NCBI GenBank assembly: GCA_937870685.1
Contig: CALMZX010000114.1
Coordinates: 1 to 64,000 of the forward strand
Reading direction: 5' to 3'
Source: an uncultured Alphaproteobacteria bacterium
Lineage (GTDB): Bacteria > Pseudomonadota > Alphaproteobacteria > Rhizobiales > Aestuariivirgaceae
Length of the DNA: 64,000 bases
Shown here: piece after piece, positions 38,553 through 47,715 of the stretch
Layout of the letters: each line of letters starts with the position of its first letter
Numbering within the stretch: the first letter of the stretch is position 1
Notes under the pieces: generated by a model
The model's database searches: none
Seen by the model: the letters and a program-made list of their open reading frames with translations, nothing else
Told to the model about the DNA's origin: nothing
Program-made: the position numbers and the translations under genes

Positions 38553-38963
38553 TCATGGATGGCTGTCGGGCGCGATCACCTCGACCTCCGGAAAATAGGA
38601 ACGGTAGCGCGAGGCATCGCGCGTGAGAATGCGGTAGCCCCCGGTGACGGCATGGGCCCCGATCAAAAAGTCAGGCAAAACGCGTTCACGCCTGCCGCCG
38701 TTGGTGCGGTAGCTGCGATGCGCCAGTCCGGCGCGATGTGCAGCCGCTGCCGATATGTCCTCGAACGCAAAACCGAACTGGGCAAATGCAGATTGTGCGT
38801 CATCAAGGGCAGGAAACTCGACAGCCGACTCCGCAAACACGACAGCATTGGTCACCAGCCCGTCCGTGGCACAGGCCTCCAGCCACTTGCGCGACCACGC
38901 GAAATAAAGTGAGTCCCGGTGAAGCAGATCAAGGACGACGTTGGAATCCGGGATCGTCGGCAT
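38553..38963 (-). CDS. vapC: PIN-domain toxin (VapC-like RNase)
   Basis: This 136-residue PIN nuclease has the four acidic positions: D6 in IPDSNVVLDLL, E in VVFAESAVEF, D in VLPDFLIGAHA, and D in LTRDASRYRSYFP. VapC toxins cut tRNA or rRNA and are held inactive by VapB. The start overlaps the antitoxin 3' end by 35 bp, the usual tight arrangement. It lies between ruvC and ruvA, interrupting the common ruvC-ruvA-ruvB order. Confidence 0.87.
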   Translation of the reverse strand: MPTIPDSNVVLDLLHRDSLYFAWSRKWLEACATDGLVTNAVVFAESAVEFPALDDAQSAFAQFGFAFEDISAAAAHRAGLAHRSYRTNGGRRERVLPDFLIGAHAVTGGYRILTRDASRYRSYFPEVEVIAPDSHP

Positions 38964-39231
38964 CCTCGCTATACCCCCTCAAATCATCCATGTGCGCATC
39001 GACGCTTTTTCCGAGCGGGAGCACACGTCCCTCCCGCCGCAATTTGTCAATGAAGTCGAGTGCCTTCTCAATGCGTCCGCCAATGGACGCCTGTCCACCC
39101 TCGCCGCCACCTCCTTCAAGAATGACCTGTTGTCCCTCCTCGCGGAAGCCGATCTCGTCGCCGGGCCGGACGCCCAGCTTCTCGCGGATGTGTTTGGGGA
39201 TCGTCACTTGTCCCTTGGATGTCAGGCGCAT
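38929..39231 (-). CDS. vapB: AbrB/SpoVT-type antitoxin (VapB-like)
   Basis: This 100-residue protein has an N-terminal swapped-hairpin AbrB domain (MRLTSKGQVTIPKHIREKLG, GDEIGFREEGQQVIL). A Gly-rich hinge and a C-terminal part (FIDKLRREGRVLPLGKSV, MDDLRGYSED) that should wrap the toxin follow. The start at 39231 is 1 bp from an 8-bp inverted repeat that is its likely operator. Confidence 0.87.
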   Translation of the reverse strand: MRLTSKGQVTIPKHIREKLGVRPGDEIGFREEGQQVILEGGGGEGGQASIGGRIEKALDFIDKLRREGRVLPLGKSVDAHMDDLRGYSEDADDPGFQRRP

Positions 39232-39232
39232 G

Positions 39233-39260
39233 GTATTACTCTCGACCTCAAAAGTAATAC
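39233..39260. promoter_or_regulatory. Inverted-repeat operator upstream of vapB
   Basis: GTATTACT (39233-39240) and AGTAATAC (39253-39260) form a perfect 8-bp inverted repeat with 12-base spacing, ending 2 bp before the vapB start codon. Position and symmetry fit autoregulation by the AbrB-type antitoxin. The distal arm overlaps the putative -10 region. Confidence 0.65.
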
Positions 39261-39274
39261 TGCCCGAAAAACCA

Positions 39275-39289
39275 GAACAAGTCAAGAAC
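39275..39289. promoter_or_regulatory. Putative LexA (SOS) box and -35 of vapBC-ruvAB
   Basis: GAAC-AAGTCAA-GAAC matches the alphaproteobacterial LexA box (GAAC/GTTC direct repeats with 7-base spacing). On the minus strand its centre contains TTGACT, a plausible -35, with -10-like CAGTAT 17 bases on. It overlaps the ruvC stop codon, so damage-induced transcription would read vapB, vapC, ruvA and ruvB. Confidence 0.6.
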
Positions 39290-39785
39290 GAACCAACACA
39301 TCCTTCAGGCGCTGCGAGCCCCGGTGGTGGGCGTGGCAGATGGCAATGGCCAACGCATCGGTCGAATCCGCCGTGTGTAACGCAGCCTTGGGCAGCAGCA
39401 GTTTCACCATGTGCTTGACCTGCGTCTTTTCGGCATGGCCCGCCCCCACCACCGATTTCTTGATCTGGTTCGGGGCATACTCCGCGACGGGAACTTTGCA
39501 GGCCGCCGGTGCAAGCATGACCGCTCCCCGCGCCTGCCCCAGCTTCAGGGTGGCGCGCGCATCGGTGTTGACGAAGGTTTCCTCGATCGCCGCTTCGTCC
39601 GGCGTGAACTGGCGCAGCACCTCCAGCACCTGCGTGTGGATCTGCAACAGCCGCTCGGCCAGCGGAGCCTCCGGATCGGAGTGGACCGCGCCATCCGCCA
39701 CATAGATCAGGCGCGTGCCCTCCGCCTCGATGACACCCCAGCCCGTGTTGCGCAGGCCCGGGTCCAGGCCGATGATTCTCACCAT
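39282..39785 (-). CDS. ruvC: Crossover junction endodeoxyribonuclease RuvC
   Basis: This 167-residue resolvase cuts Holliday junctions symmetrically. Acidic catalytic residues are D7 in [15 protein letters not shown] in AIEETFVN, and a pair near the C-terminus in [15 protein letters not shown]. It is 9 bp downstream of the acetamidase-like gene. The vapBC pair separates it from ruvAB. Confidence 0.96.
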   Translation of the reverse strand: MVRIIGLDPGLRNTGWGVIEAEGTRLIYVADGAVHSDPEAPLAERLLQIHTQVLEVLRQFTPDEAAIEETFVNTDARATLKLGQARGAVMLAPAACKVPVAEYAPNQIKKSVVGAGHAEKTQVKHMVKLLLPKAALHTADSTDALAIAICHAHHRGSQRLKDVLVRS

Positions 39786-39794
39786 GCCGCAACC

Positions 39795-40718
39795 TTACGC
39801 GCGCCGCGCGAATCCGGCGAGAACTTGCTTCTCCAGGCGGCAGGCCACCGAGAAGGCGGGATTGAAGACATTGGCAATGTCGTAGCGCACATGCATGCCC
39901 AGCAGATGCGAGGCGCTGACCGGGTCCAGGCCAAAATCCTGCTCCAGCCAATCCAGCATCTCCGATGTTGCATGCTGCAGTGCCTGTTCGATCGGGCGGG
40001 CGTTGCCGACGGTGAAAATGCAATCATCATCCTCGCCACGCGGCCAGCCCATGCGCCGCCCCTTGATCAGGCGGATGGAAAACTCGGTTTCCGATGACGT
40101 CTCGATGCCCGTGCCCGCGATCTCGCCATCGCCCTGCGCGGCATGGGCGTCGCCGAGAAAGAATAACGCACCTTCCACGGCAACGGGGAAATACACGGTC
40201 GCGCCCTCGCCGAAGCGGTTGTAGTCCATGTTGCCACCGTGCGGTCCGCTGGTGGCGGTGGAGATGAACTCGCCGCCAGCCGGTGCCACGCCAAAACAGC
40301 CAAGCATGGGCTTGAGCGGAACGCTCCACAACGCCAGCGCAGGCGTTGAAGTTTCAGGGCGCGCGCATCCCGCATTGTCATCGATGCGCCAGGTGATCCT
40401 CTCGCGCGCCGGCATCTCCCGCACACGGGCAGGATCAACCACGTTCCAGGCAAGGCCCTGCCTGGTCCAGCCCATCACACGGTTCATGCGGATGCGTTTG
40501 ATGTGGACGCACAGCACGTCACCGGGCTCTGCCCCTTCGATGAAGAAGGGCCCGGTCATCGGGTTGGTGTCACCGCCGCACTTGGCGTTGTCATGGTCGA
40601 AGCCATGGGCATCAACGGTGGTTGTGATGACGCTGTCGCCATCCTGCACGCGCAATACGGGCGCGTGCGCACCCAGCGTCGAATGGAACTGCGCGGGCGT
40701 GAAGCGGTGCGTGGCCAT
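39795..40718 (-). CDS. Acetamidase/formamidase family protein
   Basis: This 307-residue protein has family features: the N-terminal PGDVLCVHIKRI, the central GPHGGNMDYN, and FLGDAHAAQGDGEIAGTGIE with conserved His and Asp. Members hydrolyse formamide or acetamide to ammonia and acid. Its start overlaps the yebC stop by one base, an unusual partner for ruvC; the true substrate is uncertain. Confidence 0.88.
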   Translation of the reverse strand: MATHRFTPAQFHSTLGAHAPVLRVQDGDSVITTTVDAHGFDHDNAKCGGDTNPMTGPFFIEGAEPGDVLCVHIKRIRMNRVMGWTRQGLAWNVVDPARVREMPARERITWRIDDNAGCARPETSTPALALWSVPLKPMLGCFGVAPAGGEFISTATSGPHGGNMDYNRFGEGATVYFPVAVEGALFFLGDAHAAQGDGEIAGTGIETSSETEFSIRLIKGRRMGWPRGEDDDCIFTVGNARPIEQALQHATSEMLDWLEQDFGLDPVSASHLLGMHVRYDIANVFNPAFSVACRLEKQVLAGFARRA

Positions 40719-41464
40719 CAGCCGTTCAGCTTTTCAAGAATGGCATCGGGAATGTCGGCGTTGGTGAAAACCACCTGCACGTCATCGTCCTCGTCCAGTG
40801 CATCAACCAGTTTCATCAGGCTCTCGGCCTTGTCCTGGTCGGCAAGCGGTGCCGTCACGTTCGGTTTCCAGACAACCTTCACGGACTCGGCATCGCCAAA
40901 CCGGGCGGACAATGCCGACGACACCTCGCCAATGCTCTCGAAGGCGCAGGTCACCACATGCTGCTCTTCGCTTGCTGCATCATCGGCCCCCGCCTCGATC
41001 GCCGCCTCAAGCATCTGGTCAGCCGTGATCTTGCCCAGCGGATAGACGATCTCGCCCACGCGCACGAACATGAAGGAGACCGAGCCTGACTCGCCCATGT
41101 TGCCGCCGTACTTGGCGAAGAGCGAACGCACCACAGGTGCCGTGCGGGCGCGATTGTCGGTCAGTGCCTCGACGATCACCGCAACACCGCCGGGGCCATA
41201 GCCCTCGTAGCGCACGTTGTCATAGCTCTCGGCATCTCCGCCCGCAGCCTTCTTGATGGCACGCTCGATGTTGTCCTTGGGCAGGTTTTCGGCGCGCGCG
41301 TTCTGGATGGCAAGGCGCAACCGGGAATTGGCATCCGGGTCCGGCAGGCCGGCCTTGGCGGCCACGGTGATTTCGCGGGCCAGCTTCGAGAAGATCTTGG
41401 CGCGTTGGGCATCCTGCTTGCCCTTGCGGTGCATGATATTCTTGAACTGCGAATGGCCTGCCAT
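40718..41464 (-). CDS. yebC: YebC/PmpR-family DNA-binding regulator
   Basis: This 248-residue protein starts [18 protein letters not shown] and has the acidic loop [19 protein letters not shown]. YebC proteins bind DNA as regulators or assist ribosomes at proline stretches. It usually lies near ruvC, as here. The start at 41464 is set by the invariant N-terminus. Confidence 0.96.
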   Translation of the reverse strand: MAGHSQFKNIMHRKGKQDAQRAKIFSKLAREITVAAKAGLPDPDANSRLRLAIQNARAENLPKDNIERAIKKAAGGDAESYDNVRYEGYGPGGVAVIVEALTDNRARTAPVVRSLFAKYGGNMGESGSVSFMFVRVGEIVYPLGKITADQMLEAAIEAGADDAASEEQHVVTCAFESIGEVSSALSARFGDAESVKVVWKPNVTAPLADQDKAESLMKLVDALDEDDDVQVVFTNADIPDAILEKLNG

Positions 41465-41623
41465 GATATCCTCGGTTGTGACACTTGCCCCGCATGCCGC
41501 AGGGCCTGTTGCCACGCCCTATAGCCAAGCCGCGCGCTGCTGCACAAGCCACCCTTTAACCTGCCCTTAACGCTGTTCATTCACCATGAAGCCTCGTTCA
41601 GTGTGTTTGTGGAGTAAAGTGTC

Positions 41624-41941
41624 ATGGCAACGGCAGCCAAACCGGCAATTGAGATGTTTTCCTTCGGCGGCGAACCCGCCGGCATTGCGGGTGCAGCGGC
41701 CCTTCGAAAGGTCAAATCCTTGGCTGAAACGGCACCCCAGGGACGGCTCTTCGCCGCAATTTCCACACTGGCTGACACCTCTTCTTCCGCTGCCCAGGCC
41801 TATGAGGCCGCAGGGCTCGCGGAATTGCGCTCGGTTTCAGATGCCCATCTCGCCCGTGGCAACCGTATCGCCACACGTCTCAAGGAAGCGCTGGGTGCGG
41901 AAGTGGCAACGCCACTGCCCGCCTTCATGCGCAAGCGCTGA
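41624..41941 (+). CDS. Small helical protein of unknown function
   Basis: This encodes 105 residues, Ala/Ser/Leu-rich and predicted helical, without signal peptide or recognised motif. Segments such as AAISTLADTSSSAAQAYEAAGL suggest an amphipathic bundle, loosely phasin-like in composition only. GGAGTAAAG precedes the ATG. It stands alone between yebC and a DUF1194 gene. Confidence 0.6.
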   Translation: MATAAKPAIEMFSFGGEPAGIAGAAALRKVKSLAETAPQGRLFAAISTLADTSSSAAQAYEAAGLAELRSVSDAHLARGNRIATRLKEALGAEVATPLPAFMRKR

Positions 41942-42019
41942 GCCCCCTCCTCTCAAACCTGTCGCCATTGGCCGCGCCCCGGACTAGCATCCGCCCTTCC
42001 GGAAAGGGTGGAGCAGCCG

Positions 42020-42700
42020 ATGCGCGGCACTGTCTTTCTCGCAACCTTGCTGCTGGGCGTGAGCTGTGCGCAGGCGCATGCCGAGATGCCGGTGGATGTG
42101 GCGCTTGTGCTGGCGACCGACATCTCCGCCAGTGTGGACGCCGCCGAATACCGGATGCAGATGGCGGGCCTGGCCGCAGCAATTGCCAGTGAACCCGTTC
42201 TGGATGCCATCGCGGCGGCGCCGCGCAAGAGGATCGCCGTTGCCGTGACCCAATGGTCCGGCCTGCGGGTGCAGCGCATCACAATTCCCTGGACCATCGT
42301 TGATGGCGAAGCATCCGCCCAGAACCTGGCACGCCGCATTCTCTCTGCTCCGCGTGCCGACAGCGGCGGCGGCACATCCCTGTCACTGGCACTGGAACAC
42401 GCCGCGAAACTGCTGGCGGCGGCACCACCCGCCACGCGCCGCGTGATCGACATCTCGACGGACGGCATCAACAATATCGGTCCGCCACTCGATGCCATCC
42501 GCGACCAGATCACCCGCAGCAAGATCACCGTGAACGGCCTCGCCATCACCAGTGAATGGCCCAAGCTGGCGCGCTATCTGGATGAGAATGTCATCACCGG
42601 AACAGCCGCCTTCACGCTGGAAACGGATGGCTATGGCGACTACGGTGCCGCCATGCTCACGAAACTGCTGCGCGAAATCCGCGGGCCGGGCCTGAGTTGA
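42020..42700 (+). CDS. DUF1194 (VWA-like) exported protein, copy 1
   Basis: This 226-residue protein has a signal peptide (MRGTVFLATLLLGVSCAQAHA) and a von Willebrand A-like fold with the metal-site motif LATDISASVD, then DSGGGTSLSLAL, RRVIDISTDGINN and VNGLAI. DUF1194 proteins are exported and uncharacterised; the DxSxS pattern suggests metal-dependent binding. The start follows GGTGGAG. A paralogue of the same length is at 52331-53011. Confidence 0.87.
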   Translation: MRGTVFLATLLLGVSCAQAHAEMPVDVALVLATDISASVDAAEYRMQMAGLAAAIASEPVLDAIAAAPRKRIAVAVTQWSGLRVQRITIPWTIVDGEASAQNLARRILSAPRADSGGGTSLSLALEHAAKLLAAAPPATRRVIDISTDGINNIGPPLDAIRDQITRSKITVNGLAITSEWPKLARYLDENVITGTAAFTLETDGYGDYGAAMLTKLLREIRGPGLS

Positions 42701-42704
42701 CGGG

Positions 42705-43532
42705 TCAGGAGCGGATGCCGCGCAGGCGCTCGCTGCGCCTCCGCAAGAGTTCGACAGTCACCAGCATCAGCGTCGAAAGGATGATGAGCACCGTCGCCGC
42801 CGCCGTGATGGTGGGCGATATCTGTTCGCGGATGCCGGAGAACATCTGGCGCGGCAGGGTGCGCTGTTCCGGCCCTGCGATGAAGATCACCGCGATCACC
42901 TCGTCGAATGACGTGCCGAAGGCAAAGAGTGCGCCGGAAATCATGCCCGGCAGGATGAGCGGCATGACCACACGGAAAAACACCGTTGTTGGCGAGGCCC
43001 CCAGGCTTTCCCCGGCCCGCATCAGTGTGCGGTCAAAGGACGAGAGCGTCGCCGTGACCGTGATGACCACAAACGGGGTCGCCAGTGCCGTGTGCGCCAG
43101 CACCAGTCCGGGCAACGTGCCGAGCAGGTTCAGTTTGGCGTAGAAGAAGAACATGCCCAGCGCCGAGATGATGATCGGCACGATCATCGGCGAGATCAGC
43201 ACCGCCATGATGGTGGCGCGGAACGGGATGTTGCCGCGCGACAGACCCAGTGCGGCAAGGGTGCCCAGCGTCGTTGAGAAGATGGTCGTCAGAATGGCGA
43301 GAATGACAGACAGGCGCAGGGCGCTCTGCCAGCGGTCATTGGTGAAGAAATCCTCGTACCAGCGGAGTGAGAAGCCAGGCATGGGATAGCTGAAGAACAT
43401 GTCGGAATTGAACGACAGGGGCATGATCGCGAGGATGGGCGCGATCAGGAAGAGCAGCACGAGGCCGACAAAAACCCGCAAGCCCCAATAGGCAATCTTC
43501 TCGGAGGGTGTCGCGTAGGCAGGAAGGGACAT
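42705..43532 (-). CDS. ABC transporter permease, PotC/PotI type
   Basis: This 275-residue inner-membrane permease has six helices and the EAA loop RAGESLGASPTTVFFRVVMPLILPG, which docks with the ATPase. It resembles the second permease of spermidine/putrescine importers. It lies 3 bp after the other permease; together with the binding protein they form an importer whose ATPase is not in this window. Confidence 0.9.
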   Translation of the reverse strand: MSLPAYATPSEKIAYWGLRVFVGLVLLFLIAPILAIMPLSFNSDMFFSYPMPGFSLRWYEDFFTNDRWQSALRLSVILAILTTIFSTTLGTLAALGLSRGNIPFRATIMAVLISPMIVPIIISALGMFFFYAKLNLLGTLPGLVLAHTALATPFVVITVTATLSSFDRTLMRAGESLGASPTTVFFRVVMPLILPGMISGALFAFGTSFDEVIAVIFIAGPEQRTLPRQMFSGIREQISPTITAAATVLIILSTLMLVTVELLRRRSERLRGIRS

Positions 43533-43535
43533 GGC

Positions 43536-44822
43536 TCAGCCCAGTTTCATGCGGTCGATGCCGACAAGCTTGTTGTAGACGTAGTAGAGGATCATGGTCG
43601 CGGTGAGCAGCACCGCGCCCAGGGCCGAGGCCTTTCCCCAGTTGTTTTCCTGGTTCATGGCGCTGTCGATGAAACCGGAAATCATGTTGTCCGTGGGGCC
43701 GCCCACAAGGGCTGGCGTGATGTAGTAGCCCAGACAGAGAATGAAGGTGAGCAGGCATCCTGCCGCCACGCCTGGCAGCGTCTGCGGCATGTACACCCGC
43801 CAATAGGCATAGCCGGGCTTTGCCCCCAGTGAGCGCGCGGCGCGCATGTATGTGGGCGAAATGGTTTTCATGACCGAATAGATCGGCAGCAGCGTGAAAG
43901 GCAGCTGGATGTGAACCATGGCCATGACCGTGGCGAAACGAGTCTTGAACAGCTGCGGCTCGCCCGAGATCAGTCCAAGCGCGTTGAGCAGCCAGGTGAT
44001 TCCGGTGATAGACATGAACTGCGTGACCACGCCGCCATCCTGCAACAGGATGGACCAGGCGGTTGTGCGCACCAGCAATGATGTCCAGAACGGCAGCAGC
44101 ACAAGGATCATCAAGAGGCTCGCCGTCTTCTGTGGCACGGTGGCCAGCATGTAGGCGACGGGAAACCCGAGGATGAGGGTGATGACCGTGACGAGAAAGG
44201 AAATGCCGAGCGTGCGCCAGAGCACATCCCGGTAGATCTTGCGGTTGTCCTCGACAGTGGTGATGTGTCCGTCGGCAGTCTGCTTGAGGTCCATCACGTT
44301 GAGGAGATAAAACGGCGTGTAGGTGGAACTGGCGCGCTTGATCGTCGCCCAGGTTTCCGGTTCGCCCCACACCGGATCAATGGCGATGACCGCCTCTTTC
44401 CATGGGCCCGCCTCGATCTTGTCGAGCTTCCGTGCCGTGACAGTGACCTTGGATTTCAGCGTCGGCACTTCGTAGTTCAGGCGCTTGCCGATTTGCGCCG
44501 AGGACTTTGCCTTGTGGGCAGCCTTCATGTCGGCCACAAAAGCGGCGAACACGGTTTCATCCGGAAGGCTCTGGCCGTCCCACGTCTCGATTGCCGCCAC
44601 CGTCTGCGGCATCTGGTCATGGATGTCAGGATCGTAAAACGCGTTCATCAGCATGGCACCGATCGGCACCAGGAAGCTGATGACAATGAACAGGAAGAGC
44701 GGGGCAATCAGGGCGAGCGCCTTCATCTGAGCCGCACGCTGGGCCTGGGCCAGCTTCTGCTTCAGCGGCGTGCCGTCGGCCGCGCGCATGATCGAGTCAG
44801 GTGTAACGGGTACGGAAGTCAT
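43536..44822 (-). CDS. ABC transporter permease, PotB/PotH type
   Basis: This 428-residue permease is longer than usual (about 280-310). After the first helix (ALIAPLFLFIVISFLVPIGAM) a periplasmic insert of about 140 residues precedes the five remaining helices. The EAA loop is RAARSLGAKPGYAYWRVYMPQTLPG. Similar large-insert permeases occur in alphaproteobacterial polyamine-type importers. Confidence 0.9.
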   Translation of the reverse strand: MTSVPVTPDSIMRAADGTPLKQKLAQAQRAAQMKALALIAPLFLFIVISFLVPIGAMLMNAFYDPDIHDQMPQTVAAIETWDGQSLPDETVFAAFVADMKAAHKAKSSAQIGKRLNYEVPTLKSKVTVTARKLDKIEAGPWKEAVIAIDPVWGEPETWATIKRASSTYTPFYLLNVMDLKQTADGHITTVEDNRKIYRDVLWRTLGISFLVTVITLILGFPVAYMLATVPQKTASLLMILVLLPFWTSLLVRTTAWSILLQDGGVVTQFMSITGITWLLNALGLISGEPQLFKTRFATVMAMVHIQLPFTLLPIYSVMKTISPTYMRAARSLGAKPGYAYWRVYMPQTLPGVAAGCLLTFILCLGYYITPALVGGPTDNMISGFIDSAMNQENNWGKASALGAVLLTATMILYYVYNKLVGIDRMKLG

Positions 44823-44932
44823 ATGGCGCCCCTTGCCCCGGCAGGCATGGACCCGGCTTCCGCCAAGGTCCGTCTTGCGTGATCCCTCCCCCGCACACGC
44901 CGCACGGGAGAGGGCAATCGTGTCCGCTTGGC

Positions 44933-45976
44933 TTACTGCGAGAGCCAGGCGTTGAAGCGTTCCTTCAGCTGGTCGCCGTTGTCGGCCCAGAACTGCGTGT
45001 CAAGGTTCCACGCCGTCTTCAGGTTGTCCGGCGCGGTGGGGAGCGACGGCAGGGTCTTGGGATCGACATTCGGAATGGCGTCAGCATTGGCAGGGCCATA
45101 GGCGATGTACTTGGTCTGCTCGGCCTGGGGAACGGCACCTGAGGCAAAGGCGAGGAAGCGGTAGGCTTCTTCCATCTTCGGTGTGCCCTTGGCGATGGAC
45201 CAGAGGTCCCAATCCAGGGCCTGGTGGTCCCAGACGATCTTGAAGGGCTTGCCGTCCTTGTCGATCGGCGTCTGCAGGCGGCCGTTCCACGCCGAAGTCA
45301 TGACGACCTGGCCGTCAGCCAGAAGCTGCGGGGCCTGGGCACCGGCTTCCCACCAGATGATTTCCGACTTGATGGTGTCGAGCTTCTTGAAGGCGCGGTC
45401 CACCCCTTCCGGCGTCGCCAGCACCTTGTAGACGTCTGCCGCGGGAACACCGTCAGCGATCAGGGCCCATTCCAGGTTCACCGTCGGGTTCTTCTGCAGG
45501 CCGCGCTTGCCGGGGAACTTGGCAAGGTCGAACAGGTCATTGACGGAGGTCGGGCCGTCTTTCAGCTTGGACGTGTCATAGCCGAAGACCGTGCCGAACA
45601 CGATTGTCGGAACCGAGCACTCCGAGACATCGGCACCCAGCATCTTGGCTTTGTCGACGCCAACCTTGGCCCAGTCGATCACTTCCAGCGCACCTTCTGC
45701 GCAGCCCTGGAGAGCCGTTGCGGAGTCCACGTCGATCACGTCCCAGGTGATGGCATTGGCTTCCACCATGGCCTTGATCTTGGCGACTTCGCCATTGTAC
45801 TCGGCTTCGGTGATCTTGTGGCCCTGGGCGATATAGGGCTTGTAATAGGCTTCGCGCTGCGAATCCTGATAGGCACCACCCCACGACGTGATCGTGAGTT
45901 CGTCAGCGCGCGCCACGCCGACAAGTGCCGATCCGGCGAGCAGGCCTGCGCCAAGAACGGTGATGAGTTTCTTCAT
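44933..45976 (-). CDS. Extracellular solute-binding protein, PotD type
   Basis: This 347-residue periplasmic protein starts with signal peptide MKKLITVLGAGLLAGSALVGVARA and then LTITSWGGAYQDSQREAYYK, the opening of the spermidine/putrescine-binding group. It is first of the three-gene importer set. The 294 bp upstream (45977-46270) hold no gene I can support and probably its promoter. Confidence 0.92.
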   Translation of the reverse strand: MKKLITVLGAGLLAGSALVGVARADELTITSWGGAYQDSQREAYYKPYIAQGHKITEAEYNGEVAKIKAMVEANAITWDVIDVDSATALQGCAEGALEVIDWAKVGVDKAKMLGADVSECSVPTIVFGTVFGYDTSKLKDGPTSVNDLFDLAKFPGKRGLQKNPTVNLEWALIADGVPAADVYKVLATPEGVDRAFKKLDTIKSEIIWWEAGAQAPQLLADGQVVMTSAWNGRLQTPIDKDGKPFKIVWDHQALDWDLWSIAKGTPKMEEAYRFLAFASGAVPQAEQTKYIAYGPANADAIPNVDPKTLPSLPTAPDNLKTAWNLDTQFWADNGDQLKERFNAWLSQ

Positions 45977-46270
45977 GTCATTCCTCCAAAATGATCCGGC
46001 TTTGCCGGTGATGAGAAAAATTCATGGGGAATTTTCGGTCAAACGACACTGAGAATCCGTGGGTTGCGCCAGTCGCGCCGGAATTCAGACCTTGATCGGC
46101 CACCTCCCCGATGACCCGTCAGACCCTTGTTTCAAAGAACCTCGGCAACCCTGTGCCCGGCGCTTCATATTGTTATGTGTGGTCCGTCGAAGCCAGAATG
46201 ATAGCAACTGCGCGGGGAACGTCACCCCCTATTTTGTCGCGGCTGCTTCAAAATTGCCTCATGCTTTCGT

Positions 46271-47092
46271 CTACCAGAACGGCACAGGCGATGGCGCCAG
46301 CAGCCCGCCGATGCGGATGGGTGCAATCTTGACCGCCAGTCCGGTCGCATCGTCCGTCTCGACGGCGAGGCCACACAGAGTGGCCTCTCCTTCGGCGGGC
46401 TTCATCCGTTCGACGGGAAGTTTACGCAGGAATCGCTGGAGCGGTTCGGCCTTTTCCATGCCGATGACAGAATCATAGTCGCCGCACATCCCCGCATCCG
46501 TCTGGTAGGCGGTGCCGCCCCTGAGGATATGATGATCTGCGGTGGGCGTATGGGTGTGCGTACCGACAACGACACTGGCGCGGCCATCGCAGAAATGCCC
46601 CATGGCCATCTTCTCGGAAGACACCTCGCCATGGAAATCGAGGAGGATCGCGTCACAGTCCTGTCCAAGGCGGCACTGTTCGAGTTCGCGGTCCACGGCG
46701 GGAAACGGATCATCCAACACCGGCTCTACCATCACACGGCCCATGGCGTTGATTACCAGAACGCGGCGGCCCGATGCGGTTTCAACCATTGTGCTGCCCC
46801 GGCCCGGACAGCCCTTCGGCCAGTTGACGGGGCGGATAAGCCGGTCTTCCCGGTCGATCACCGTGAGGAGTTCGCGCTGGTCAAAGGCATGATTGCCAAG
46901 GGTGATGACATCAGCACCGGCATCGCGCAGCAATTGGTAGTGCTCGTAACTCAGTCCGAAGCCATGGGTGGCGTTCTCGCCGTTCACCACCACACAGTCA
47001 GGAGCATGTTGCGCCCGCAATTGCGGGAGATGGCGGCACACGGCCTCCCGGCCACTCCTGCCCAACACGTCACCCAGAAAAATCAACCGCAC
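46271..47092 (-). CDS. YmdB-family metallophosphoesterase
   Basis: This 273-residue protein has the dinuclear metal-site motifs GDVLGRSGR, VVNGENATHGFG, LGNHAFDQ, DFHGEVSSEK and VGTHTHTPTAD. It belongs to the YmdB family of cyclic-nucleotide phosphodiesterases. Its start overlaps the folate cyclo-ligase end by 10 bp, so the two are cotranscribed. Confidence 0.92.
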   Translation of the reverse strand: MRLIFLGDVLGRSGREAVCRHLPQLRAQHAPDCVVVNGENATHGFGLSYEHYQLLRDAGADVITLGNHAFDQRELLTVIDREDRLIRPVNWPKGCPGRGSTMVETASGRRVLVINAMGRVMVEPVLDDPFPAVDRELEQCRLGQDCDAILLDFHGEVSSEKMAMGHFCDGRASVVVGTHTHTPTADHHILRGGTAYQTDAGMCGDYDSVIGMEKAEPLQRFLRKLPVERMKPAEGEATLCGLAVETDDATGLAVKIAPIRIGGLLAPSPVPFW

Positions 47093-47661
47093 GTCATCAG
47101 CTCTTGTTCAGTCATCACATAATTGAGGAGTTGGTCATGGGCGTCGTGGATGACACTGTCAACTTCCTGAACCGAATAGGCGATGCCGATGGCGACGACC
47201 GGCTTTTTCGCCCGCAGTTTTTCCAGCGTGCGGTCATAGAAACCGCCGCCATAGCCGAGCCGGTAGCCCCGGCGGTCAAAGGCCAGGAGTGGCACAAGCA
47301 GCACGTCTGGTTCCACAAGGGGCGCATCCTCCGGCGGCCTCGGGATGTCCCACTTGCCGGGAATGGTGGGCGAGCCCGGCAGCCAGCGCCGGAACTCCAG
47401 GGGCTGGCCCAGCGCCAGGACAATGGGCAGCGCCGTTGTCCAGCCTTCGCCCGCCAGTTTGCCGAGCAGCGGCCGCGTGTCGATCTCGCTTTGATAGGGA
47501 TAGAACGCCGAAACAGTGGAACGTCCGGACTGTGGCATCACCGGGAATGGATGCACCATCAACCGCTCCGCCGCATGCTCTTTCAAGCGGTCATGGGCGG
47601 CATTGCGCCGGGTCATGGCTTCGGCACGGGCGGCTTTCTTGAGGGGGGCGAGCGGGTCCAT
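47083..47661 (-). CDS. 5-formyltetrahydrofolate cyclo-ligase
   Basis: This 192-residue enzyme converts 5-formyl-THF to 5,10-methenyl-THF using ATP. Motifs are FYPYQSEIDTRPLL, the Pro/Gly-rich LLVPLLAFDRRGYRLGYGGGFYDRTL, and VAIGIAYSVQEV. It is a well-known neighbour of the 6S RNA gene, here about 55 bp downstream of it. Confidence 0.95.
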   Translation of the reverse strand: MDPLAPLKKAARAEAMTRRNAAHDRLKEHAAERLMVHPFPVMPQSGRSTVSAFYPYQSEIDTRPLLGKLAGEGWTTALPIVLALGQPLEFRRWLPGSPTIPGKWDIPRPPEDAPLVEPDVLLVPLLAFDRRGYRLGYGGGFYDRTLEKLRAKKPVVAIGIAYSVQEVDSVIHDAHDQLLNYVMTEQELMTCG

Positions 47662-47715
47662 GGCGCAAGACTAGCAAGGCGCGCCCGGCAGGGCAGTCTG
47701 AAATCGACGCGAAAA

